Assembly (NCBI GenBank): GCA_009602725.1
Contig: WELB01000193.1
Span: forward strand, 83,208 to 98,343
Length of the DNA stretch: 15,136 nucleotides
Direction of reading: 5' to 3'
DNA from: Spirogloea muscicola
Taxonomy: Eukaryota; Streptophyta; Zygnematophyceae; Spirogloeales; Spirogloeaceae
Both the position numbers and the translations under genes were made by a program. Shown piece by piece: positions 8,121 to 15,136 of the stretch. How positions within the stretch are numbered: position 1 is the stretch's first letter; every line of letters starts with the position of its first letter. A model generated the notes under the pieces. It saw nothing but the letters and a program-made list of their open reading frames with translations. It was not told the DNA's origin and did no database searches.

Positions 8121-8340
8121 TGGCGCGGGGCCTGGATACCGCTAACTTGAAGGTAAATAAGTGCACCCGGCGAGGCGGCCGAGGTAGCGTCGCCGTCACG
8201 GACGTCGACAGCAGCCCCTTCCCGCCAGACAAGGCGCGCAATGATCGTCCGGCAGACAGTGTCGGCGCGCGCTGCCGATGCCCACCACGCGACATTCACG
8301 CCAGTGAGGTGAGAGCCGTTTCTGCTCGTTCCCTTGTGGA
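8121..8340 (-). promoter_or_regulatory. GC-rich upstream region of the ANKRD13-like gene
   Basis: CpG-rich sequence lies between the putative start codon and the first upstream repeat unit. It holds an ACGT-core palindrome GACGTC (about 8201-8206). No TATA box was seen. The role as promoter and 5' UTR is inferred from position only. Confidence 0.3.
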
Positions 8341-8357
8341 ACGTCTTCCGACTTCGT

Positions 8358-8535
8358 TGGACCTTGTGCAGTGTTCCATGGTGTGAGCCAGCTCTCTTCT
8401 GGAGCTTGTCAATCTTCCGTGGGCTAGCCCTTTGCAGCCCCTCTTCTCGATGGGCGCGCACTTCTTTCTTTCTTTGCAGCCCTCGCCCCCTTCGAAGGAG
8501 CTACTCTCACAGCCCCCCCTCCACCGAAGAGCTGC
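8358..8535 (+). repeat. GGGCTGG-hairpin repeat cluster upstream of the ANKRD13-like gene
   Basis: The cluster contains GTTGGACCTTGTGCAG, then GAGCTTGTCAATCTTCCGTG with GGGCTAGCCCTTTGCAGCCC, then CTCTTCTCGATGGGCGCGCA, CTTCTTTCTTTCTTTGCAG and CCCTCGCCCCCTTCGAAGGA. The GGGCGCGCACTTCTTT segment matches copies at 361-372 and 11278-11290 (reverse orientation). It lies about 240 bp upstream of the putative start codon. Confidence 0.75.
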
Positions 8536-10828
8536 TTCTTTTACAGAAGATGAAGCAGCTCGTACCAACAAACGAGTCCTGCAAAAGGCAGCCCACAAAG
8601 ACTGAACAAGGTCCGGAGGAGCCGGGGAAAACTCTACCCTGCTGCTATGAATCCGACATGCGCTATTGACAAAGCTGCTGGATGGCTCTACACACAGATA
8701 ACTTGTTCTGCCTTTCCTTCTCTATCCGTACTTTCCTTGTCAACTCATTCTCTCAAACGTTGTGAGCTCTAGTTGGAATGGCAAATCACAGCCAGGGTCC
8801 CGCCTTCTTCCTAGCATTCGACTGATGCAGAAGCTGTAAGATCTAAGAATGGCCAAGCCCAAGCGCAATTTTGCGCGGATGAAGGACTGGTTATGGTCAT
8901 ACAGGTCTACAGCAGATTGAAAGGCTAAGGACTGGGCCGGGTGGTACCACAACACCAACAACAAGAGGAACGACCAACACCAGACCTGGGAAGGACCAGG
9001 TCTAGGGGGAAGCGCGGACGAGAAACTGCCAAGCAATTAGCAATAAAGTGGCTGACTTAAACAGCCATCCAGTAACCTCTAGTCGACCACCGTAATCAGC
9101 ACAAGAGCAGCAGGAATGGAGGCATCCCGCCACAACTCCGCGGCCGCAGCCAAGGCACGGCCAGCACGCAAGGTGAAATCTGGCATCTTTGCAGCATACG
9201 GAGGGACGCATCCAAAAGCAGGGCCCGCGGCATTGCACTCTGGCTGTCAATACGTGCTGCTCATGCAGTCGGGATGCCGCTCGTACCGCAAGCTGCTAGA
9301 GAAGGTGCGTAGAAATGAGACGGCTCACCGTTGGCGAGCCTGGCAGGTGGCAGCGGCAGAGTAGAGCTCTGGTCCGTGGTAGCCCATCTCCCCAAAGCTG
9401 GAGAGCCTCACGCAACGGAGGAGGAAGCCATTCTATAGTACCGTGAAGTGTCCTAAGCTGGCGCCATTGTGCTCGTCGCCCGCCGCTCCTCACCTGATTG
9501 TCAAAAGGCGGGTTCCTTGCATGCGAGGTACCAGGCGCGTTTCCACCAGTGAAGCAAGATCCAGCGATGATGGGTGTTGCAGCAAGCTATGCAGCGAAGA
9601 TAGTCGAAGTCGGAGATGCCTTGTCTTAGAGACTGCTGAACTGGTGATAACGCCTTTCTACAGCTGTACGGAGTTTGTCTTCCAGATCCAGCCCTGTCGG
9701 CCATGTAGGCTGCAAATTCGAGAGGCGCGCACACGAATTTTGCAAGAGCCGTCCACATGTCGCATCTCCAGACCGGATTCAAAGCCCGACATTATCTTCA
9801 AACATGTGGACGGGGTGGAGTGATTAAAACGTGCAGCAAAGTGGATCATCCGCCACTTGAGAAGCAGGCAAGCACAATGCCAACAAGCTCTGAAGTCATA
9901 CAAACGGCCCCTAGGTGTTCATACCAGCATTCTAAATCTAGTTGACGGGACAAGCGAGTGCCTTGATGGCAAAAGCCTTGTGGGTTGAGATGGTGACTAA
10001 AAAGAGAAATCTTGCTTAGGACGGTCTCAAGCTGGACTTGCACTTGCCATCCCGTGAAGTCCTAAATGCCAACGCGGTGTATGGGAATAGGATTTTGCCT
10101 TACCGAAGATGAAAATTGATGGCTCATCCTTCAGGGCTTGAATACTGCAACCCGCGGCCTGAGTGGCAATAGGGCGTGTTGAGCTGTATCGAAGTATGCA
10201 CCGCCAGATGTCATGCATTCATCCAGAATAGATTAGCTGTGATGTGGTTGGAACAGGGTGCCATCTGGCTGGAGAAACATGGGTGGAATTACTTGGGAAT
10301 GAGGAGGTTCTCAGGGGGCAGTGTTGGGGTGCTAGCCTCCCCCCAACCTATGTGCCCCTTGAAAGTTGTTGGTGTTGTACCGGCTCCATACTATGCCCTT
10401 CTAGTATTAGACAGGGCCGCACGCCTAGGGGCCGTACAATATCGCACTTGAGTTTGGCAACTCGCTCATAGTCACAACGTTGGCCTTAAGCCTCGCAGCT
10501 GGCATTGTAAGCTTAGAATATGTCATAGGCAGATGGAAAGTTGTTGCGGTCCTGGCAATTGCCTGCAGTAGAAGCGGGCCTCTGAAGAATTGGAAGCTTT
10601 TTTGATATCCCTGGTGCATAGGACCCAGTGAGCTGTGAGATACAGAAGATGTAACATTGGGGACGACAGTCCAGGCCAAGGAGCTGACTGCAAGCGGGAC
10701 TTGCAGTCTGCTGCTCGATCAACGACTCTCTCACAGTAGCCTGCAAGCGAAGCATATCTCAATGGCTTGGGATCATCAGTCAGTGGAGAAAGAGGAAGAC
10801 ACGGAGACATAGGAGAGCTGGCCAGAAG
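8536..10828. other. Region without recognisable gene apart from the short ORF at 9116
   Basis: Mixed-composition sequence. The longest frames (for example 9443-9823 plus) show no recognisable motif. A fragment resembling the repeat family (ACAAGGTCCGG, about 8606-8616) is present. Confidence 0.45.
9116..9303 (+). CDS. Unassigned short ORF, possible first exon
   Basis: An ATG in the context AGGAATGGAGG opens a frame reading MEASRHNSAAAAKARPARKV, then SGIFAAYGG and QYVLLMQSGCRSYRKLLEK, followed at 9304 by a donor-like AAG|GTGCGT. If not spliced the frame continues to a stop at 9362-9364 (82 codons). I do not recognise the family. The basic, Ala-rich start and coding-like composition are the only support; chance is at least as likely. 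Confidence 0.2.
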
Positions 10829-10999
10829 CAGCTCCTCCCAAGGGGGCGATGGGTGTGAACCGCCAGCCCAACAAGAAGCTCGCTCTTCCAAAGGGGGCGA
10901 GGGCTATGAAAAGCCAGCCCAGAAAGAATGGACAGAGAGTGAACAAGGTCCAGAGAAAGAACTGAGCTCTTCTTTAGGGGGCGCAGGCTGTGGGAGGTC
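10829..10999 (-). repeat. GGGCTGG-hairpin repeat, tandem units with 51-bp period (reverse orientation)
   Basis: GCCAGCCC recurs at about 10862 and 10913, 51 bp apart. Each is preceded by a GGGGGCGA-GGG-TGAA block and an AGCTC(C)TCC block. The second unit continues AGAAAGAATGGACAGAGAGT then GAACAAGGTCC. A third, partial unit begins GAGCTCTTCTTTAGGGGGCG near 10964. Confidence 0.8.
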
Positions 11000-11037
11000 C
11001 TACACCCATTCTGACATAGCGTTTTTAGGCTCCTCCG

Positions 11038-11160
11038 TCATTGGCCCCTTCGAAACTATGTCAATCCTTTTCGGGCTGGTTTTTCACGGCGCTTGCCCCT
11101 GGGAGAGCCACTTTCTTTCTTTCTTGTGAAAAGCCAGCCCAGAAAGTACGAACAAGGTCC
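11038..11160. repeat. Convergent pair of GGGCTGG-hairpin units (foldback)
   Basis: A plus-oriented unit (TGTCAATCCTTTTCGGGCTG, then GTTTTTCAC, to about 11090) faces a minus-oriented unit (GTGAAAAGCCAGCCCAGAAA, then GTACGAACAAGGTCC, 11126-11160). Together they form an inverted pair with imperfect arms of about 50 bp and a spacer of about 35 bp rich in CTTT. Confidence 0.7.
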
Positions 11161-11233
11161 AACGGCCCGAATGGCGCCAAGACCTCACAGCTGTGCAAGA
11201 GACTACAGGGAATGGGAGCTTAGTATCCCGAGT

Positions 11234-11336
11234 CAGCAGCCGCAAGTCGGAGTACCTCGCAGCTGGAGAAAGAGAAGTGCGCGCCCATAGAGAAGAGGGG
11301 CTGGCAAAGCCAGCTTAAAAAAGAATAAACAATGTC
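11234..11336 (-). repeat. GGGCTGG-hairpin repeat unit (reverse orientation)
   Basis: It starts with AGCAGCCGCAAGTCGGA, shared with 14812-14827. Then come GAAGTGCGCGCCCATAGAGA, the perfect inverted repeat GCTGGC-AAA-GCCAGC (11300-11314), and AAAAAAGAATAAACAATGTC. Confidence 0.75.
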
Positions 11337-11475
11337 CAAAGCCAAAGAAAGAGGAGCCGGAAGAAGGACTACACCACAAAACACTGCAGAACACAGAGAC
11401 GAAGCAGCTGGAGAAAGCAGAGCGGCCAGCCGCCGATCAGTGGCAGGCGCCTTCAGGTGAAAGGAAGAATGTAAG

Positions 11476-11876
11476 GTAAGTGGTAACTGATGATGGGTGG
11501 TAATTGGGATGGTGGGCCGGGGGAGGGGCAAGGGCAAGGAAAGCGGCGAGGCGGGGGTATCGATGGCGGGCGGGAATCCGCACCGGCGGCGGCGGCACGT
11601 CGCGGCGGTGGCCGCCGAGCCCGGCGCGAGTCGCGCGGCGTTCTGCAGCGGCGGCGGCGGCGGCAACGGCGGCGGCGGCGGCATCTGAGATGCGGCGGTT
11701 TCGCGGCGAGCACGTGTGAGCAGAACGGCGGGCGGAGGTTGGCCGGGCGGACCCACGTGGTGGGACGACGTGGGGGCCCATGTGAGTTGGGGACAGGGCA
11801 CGCGGATGCGGAGGCGCTTCTAGGATCGCCTCGGATACTGACAGATCGTGGCGCCTTCTTCTTCTTCTTCTTTCAG
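11476..11876 (+). other. Candidate spliceosomal intron without a recognised coding gene
   Basis: The window has a consensus donor AAG|GTAAGT (intron base 1 at 11476), a branch-like TACTGAC (11836-11842), a CTTCTTCTTCTTCTT pyrimidine tract and an acceptor TTTCAG|A ending at 11876. Spacing is normal and the length is 401 bp. No protein reading joins the flanks, so a non-coding transcript, a 5' UTR intron or chance are all open. Confidence 0.3.
11540..11820. other. GC-rich island with GGC-repeat tracts
   Basis: Low-complexity GGC/GCG runs (densest about 11584-11690) give open frames in several registers rich in Ala, Arg, Gly and Pro. No domain is recognisable in any frame. It could be a CpG-island-like promoter or a 5' UTR; coding cannot be supported. 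Confidence 0.4.
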
Positions 11877-11895
11877 ACCTTGGCTCCAAACTAGA

Positions 11896-12070
11896 GGTTA
11901 CTGAGTGATTATCTACTGGGCAAGCTCTGGGCAAGCGCATGTCGGCCCCTTCGAGCCTTGTCAACAACTTTCGGGCTGGCTATTCACAGCCCTTGCCCTC
12001 CTTTGGGAGATGCCACTTTCTTTGAGCTGGCCTCTCACAGCGATTGCCCTACATTGGAAGGGATGTTTCT
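11896..12070 (+). repeat. GGGCTGG-hairpin repeat units (two, 51-bp period)
   Basis: It opens with GGTTACTGAGTG, as the long copies do, then GGCCCCTTCGAGCCTTGTCA, GGGCTG (11973-11978) / CAGCCC (11987-11992), CTTTGGGAGATGCCACTTTC, then a second unit GAGCTGGCCTCTCACAGCG starting at 12024. Confidence 0.75.
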
Positions 12071-12261
12071 TTGTGGCGGGGCACCCATCGCAAGCGGGCG
12101 GCCCCAGTTAAGTTGCAACGAGAAGGAACAGCAAGTGCAGATTTTGTGATGGTCTGCAGCAAACGGTCACTTGTTGGGAAGGGCCGGACGTCTCTACAGA
12201 CGGACGCTGTGTGCCCTGGGACTCCTGCACGTCAGTCCCGTGGCGGGGCCAGCGAATGAGA

Positions 12262-12397
12262 AGCTCTTCCACAAGGAGCGGTGGCTGGCCAATTGATCAG
12301 AAGCCGGCTGGAATACGTCCGGTTAGCCAGCTCTTCCACGAGGAGGCGGTGGCTAACCAATTTATTAGAAGCCGGCTGAGATACATCCGGTTGGCCA
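12262..12397. repeat. 67-bp tandem repeat with internal stem in each copy
   Basis: Copy 1 is 12262-12328 and copy 2 is 12329-12396. Both begin AGCTCTTCCAC(A/G)AGGAG, contain AGAAGCCGGCTG and end TCCGGTT(A/G)GCC. Within each copy TGGCT(GG/AA)CC pairs with GGTT(A/G)(G)CCA about 30 nt downstream: 12282-12290 with 12321-12329, and 12350-12358 with 12389-12397. Confidence 0.85.
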
Positions 12398-12399
12398 GC

Positions 12400-14062
12400 G
12401 ACCACCGGATTCTGAGAGCGGCGCATTTCGTGCATTCTCTGGTGTATCGTGTCCCGCGCCCTGGACGGTCACGCTAGTGGAGTATCGGTTCCTGACTGAA
12501 GGCCGCGGCTAGATGATTTCCCGGCCCGTGCAGGTAGTGTCGCAGGAGGGGATTCTTGGCGGGTGCTTCTGCCAGCCGGGGGGGTTTGGGTTTCCCGTAT
12601 AACTGAAATGATACTGACAAAACAGTCCAGCGAAAAGAGAGAGGTTGCTGTGAAGACCAAAAGTGGGACGACGAGGGAGGCAGCGTGCTTGAAGAGATTA
12701 AAGAACACAAACGCCCTCACGCGTGGTGCGCATCCCCTCCCAATTTTACCGCAGCTGCCCTCAACCGTCTGAGCATGAGATTGCCCTGGAATCTACAGAT
12801 GTGGGCGTCAAAGGACGTGGCTACCGCCAATGATGCAGACACGACTCTCTCCCGCTGTATAGAATCAAGCAGCACTTCATTGAAAGCTGCTGGCACAATA
12901 GACAACAGCCGGCGGACGCCGACATTCAAAAGAAGGAATTCAGCAACGACCAGCAGTAGGTGAGCTCAAATCCCTGCAAAGGGGAGAAACTGACCAGTGG
13001 TGTGTAGACTGCGCGACAAACACTAACGACTGATGACGGTGCATATTGGGCACGGGACAAATCTTGTAACCTTCACCTCAGTCATCTGTTCCTCTCCTAC
13101 ACTTGATACATCAGCTGACAGAATTCACCTTATGCAGGCCCATTCAGATTGGGAAAGGGAGTGTCTCGGAGGGAGTGCCCTGTTTACGCCATGCAAAGCG
13201 ATGCAGAGTCTTGCCCGAAAACTTGCCAGTCTGTATTTCACAGTCTTTCCTGCTTCTTCATTGGGCTTAGCAGCAGTCGACCAGAGAATTGAACGGAATG
13301 GCTGCTGTGAGGCCAGCTCAGAAGATGGACAGAGTAGCGTGAGCAAAACCACGCTTGAGCTGCAAGAGTGAGAGCACAAAGCCTGTCAGATCCATGAATC
13401 TTTCGACGCAAAGGCTGAGTACAATACACTCTTCTATTGCTATGTCCTGTAGCCTTCCTCATAGACCGCAAGGATCATAGAGTGCTTGTAGTGCTGGATT
13501 TAAAATAGACCCTGTGATGCAATTTGATGAGATATCTATTGAATTCCACTAAGGACGAACTGCCGACGACCGGGGATTGTGCCGTACTGACGACGTGCGA
13601 CGAGAGGGAGCGAGAGGCTGGCGACCCTGGCAAGCGAACCAAACGGGGAGAGATGGTGGGCGAAGCGGCCGGTCACGCGCGTCAGCAAGGTCGGTTGGGG
13701 GTGGCGACGGAGGTGGGAGCCAACCTCCGCTGCGGCGCTAAAAGTCAAGCGCCGGGGACTTTGAGGACTCTCCCGTGCGCACGCTGGCGCAACGGGCGGT
13801 GCCAAGGCTACCACGTGGCACGATCGACGCCGTGGCCGGCCCACGACGTTCGCGGCGCGCGTGCGGGCCAAACCGCTGGGCGGGCGCTGCTGTTGCGAAA
13901 AGGTGGCGAGAGGCCCCTCCATGATTGCCCCCGGGCCCGCAAGCTGGGGCGAGCTCTGCGGGGCTGGCCGGGCCCGGCTGTGGTCCGCCATGGCCAACCC
14001 GGCCGGAGAGCTCCTCTGGCTCTGGCCAGGGGACCCGCATCCAGGAACCCAGTCTCTCTCAC
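12400..14062. other. Region without recognisable gene; GC-rich island at 13560-14060
   Basis: The 13560-14060 stretch is strongly GC-rich and open in several frames on both strands, as expected from composition. No motif is recognised. 12400-13560 holds only unassigned short frames. Confidence 0.45.
12606..12963 (+). other. Unassigned open stretch of 119 codons
   Basis: After a TGA the frame reads NDTDKTVQRKERGCCEDQKW, then EEIKEHKRPHAWCASPPNF, and ends in a basic, Ser/Thr-rich tail (TPTFKRRNSATTSSR) before TGA. No ATG lies near its beginning and no domain is recognised. It could be a remnant of a mobile element or a spurious ORF. Confidence 0.15.
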
Positions 14063-14320
14063 CTGAGGCTGCTTAGCAGGGGTTACTGAGTGCTTCGTAG
14101 CTGCTCAGTTTCTGTATGTGCTTGTTTTCTTAGTGCTTCCCCTGGCCCCTTCTCGTCCTTTGTTCATGATTTTTTGCGCTGGCTTTTTACAGCCCCTATC
14201 CTCAATGGGCGAGCCCTTCTTCTCCCTTTGCCTTGTGCATTCCTTTTTGAGCTGGCCTCTCACAGACTGTGTTCCATTAGAATTGCTGTTTTTTTGCCTT
14301 GCATCAAGAGAGCTGATTCT
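14063..14320 (+). repeat. GGGCTGG-hairpin repeat, long copy B (forward orientation)
   Basis: It begins CTGAGGCTGCTTAGCAGGGG then TTACTGAGT. These 29 bases (14063-14091) are the exact reverse complement of 418-446. It continues GTGCTTGTTTTCTTAGTGCT, TCCCCTGGCCCCTTCTCG, GCTGGCTTTTTACAGCCCCT and CAATGGGCGAGCCC, then a second unit GAGCTGGCCTCTCACAG. Confidence 0.85.
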
Positions 14321-14380
14321 TCCCGGAGGTTAATCATTCAATATCCTACCTTGTACTCAGTCGTGTGTCTCAGCGCTTTC

Positions 14381-14460
14381 CGGCCCCTCCGGATCTCGTC
14401 ATTCTTCTCGGGCGGGCTTACCACATCCCGCCGCCCCTTCTGGAAGAGCTCTTCTTCGCC
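14381..14460 (+). repeat. GGGCTGG-hairpin repeat unit (divergent)
   Basis: CGGCCCCTCCGGATCTCGTC then ATTCTTCTCGGGCGGGCTTA and CCACATCCCGCCGCCCC, then TGGAAGAGCTCTTCTTC. The family layout is kept, but the stem bases have drifted; an alternative stem GGCGGG/CCCGCC is possible. Confidence 0.6.
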
Positions 14461-14550
14461 CACGGGCGCGATGGCCTTGCCTCGGGCCCGGGCTGCCTTT
14501 CGGGGTGGCCGCGCACTGTTGTCGCTTCATTAGAAAGGGGAAATGAGATA

Positions 14551-14610
14551 AAGTTCTTCCAGGAGGGGGCGATTGGTGTGCAGGGCCAGCCCGATCGATA
14601 CTCACAAGTC
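14551..14610 (-). repeat. GGGCTGG-hairpin repeat unit (reverse, divergent)
   Basis: AAGTTCTTCCAGGAGGGGGC then GATTGGTGTGCAGGGCCAGC and CCGATCG...CACAAGTC follow the reverse-oriented order of the family (TTCC-GGGGGCGA-GTG-GCCAGCCC-CAAGTC). Confidence 0.55.
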
Positions 14611-14810
14611 TTGAAAGAGAACCCCCTAGCTATCGAAGGAGATGGAGAAGCCAACCGCCCTCTCCTGGAAGAGCAGCTCCTCTTTTGATTAGCGACCTTC
14701 ATGTTTTGACCCGTGGTTACTGACCGGGTCAATCTGCTATAGGTTATGAAGGCCTTCGGACGTGCTTGCCTTTGTACCATGTAGGACATTTAATTCGGTA
14801 ACCTCTATAT

Positions 14811-14990
14811 AGCAGCCGCAAGTCAGAAAGTCTAGCCGCCGGATGTGAGAAAGATCTCCCAGTAGAGGCGATGGCTTGATTGGCCAGCCCAGAAGAAAGA
14901 ACGAAAGCAGCTCGGAAAGAGGTCCCCTGACGGAAGCCAGAGGCCCAGCTAGAAAGAGAGGAAGTGGCTCTCGCAAAGGGGGGGACACCT
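14811..14990 (-). repeat. GGGCTGG-hairpin repeat units (reverse orientation)
   Basis: The cluster opens AGCAGCCGCAAGTCAGA, as at 11235, then TCTCCCAGTAGAGGCGATGG, TTGATTGGCCAGCCCAGAAG, and a partial further unit GGCCCAGCTAGAAAGAGAGG with TCTCGCAAAGGGGGGG. Confidence 0.6.
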
Positions 14991-15136
14991 AGCTCCCCGC
15001 ACGGCTGCTGCGCGCGCCACCAACCGGCCTGGGGCGCACGGGCCGCCGGCCATGGCGGGCCGCCGCCTGCACGCCTCCGGCGCACCGCCCGCCGGCCGCC
15101 ATAGCGGGAGGCGCAGGCATGGCATTCGCCGAGGCC
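14991..15136. other. GC-rich window end
   Basis: Very GC-rich sequence with internal symmetry (GCCGGCCATGGCGGG against CCCGCCGGCCGCCAT). It is open on both strands to the window edge, so it may be the edge of another gene, but too little is present to say. Confidence 0.3.

Noticed and set aside
8740-9036. Minus-strand frame with a signal-peptide-like hydrophobic stretch (FLLLLVLWYHPAQS)
   Set aside because: It has no ATG (it opens at TTG), no homology is recognised and no splice sites support it.
9443-9823. Plus-strand 126-codon frame
   Set aside because: No recognisable motif. Similar-length frames are open on the opposite strand, and there is no splice or start-context support.
11437-11967. 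Minus-strand 176-codon frame rich in Ala, Arg and Pro
   Set aside because: It is low-complexity translation of GGC repeats, and neighbouring frames are equally open.
13524-14066. Overlapping long frames on both strands in the GC-rich island
   Set aside because: They are open in several registers at once, as expected from GC content. No motif, no codon bias favouring one frame and no splice context were seen.
262-14225. A single 14-kb transposon with the two long copies as terminal inverted repeats
   Set aside because: No transposase or integrase lies between them, the interior holds an ordinary intron-containing gene, and other copies of the same repeat occur inside. Two independent insertions explain it better.
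1-15136. CRISPR array, bacterial defence system or phage genes
   Set aside because: The window is clearly eukaryotic (spliceosomal introns, plant-type protein). The repeats are irregular in spacing and orientation, with no unique-spacer pattern.

Overview
The window is nuclear DNA of a green-lineage eukaryote (Viridiplantae). A streptophyte alga or other early-diverging streptophyte is my best guess, but the species cannot be named from sequence alone. Three things support this. One gene is split by seven GT-AG introns. Its protein is a plant-type ANKRD13/GPCR-chaperone-domain ankyrin protein. A telo-box-like AAACCCTAA tract lies in its first intron. Nothing bacterial was seen (no operons, no Shine-Dalgarno-spaced genes, no CRISPR).

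Layout. 1-230: G-rich tandem repeats. 262-446: a long inverted copy of a dispersed repeat, called here the 'GGGCTGG-hairpin' family. 620-2061: more units of that family flanking a decayed C-terminal fragment of a LINE-type retrotransposon ORF (about 911-1760), part of which is duplicated as a large foldback (705-1091). 2062-3957: one more repeat unit (2431-2478) but no recognisable gene. 3958-8120 (minus strand): the only confidently supported gene, eight exons with all phases consistent, encoding about 746 aa if the single N at 8095 is not a real base. 8121-8340: GC-rich upstream region. 8341-15136: no recognisable protein gene. This part holds many units of the hairpin repeat in both orientations, a 67-bp tandem repeat with internal stems (12262-12397), GC-rich islands (11540-11820, 13560-14060, 14990-15136), a candidate non-coding intron (11476-11876) and a few short unassigned ORFs.

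The ANKRD13-like gene is a normal housekeeping-type gene embedded in repeat-rich DNA. No pathway-level cooperation between genes can be inferred, because only one intact gene is visible. The most unusual material is the repeat fraction: a modular, roughly 51-bp-period repeat with a small conserved hairpin, at about 14 sites in 15 kb. Two long copies of it share 29 identical bases, lie in inverted orientation and bracket the gene.
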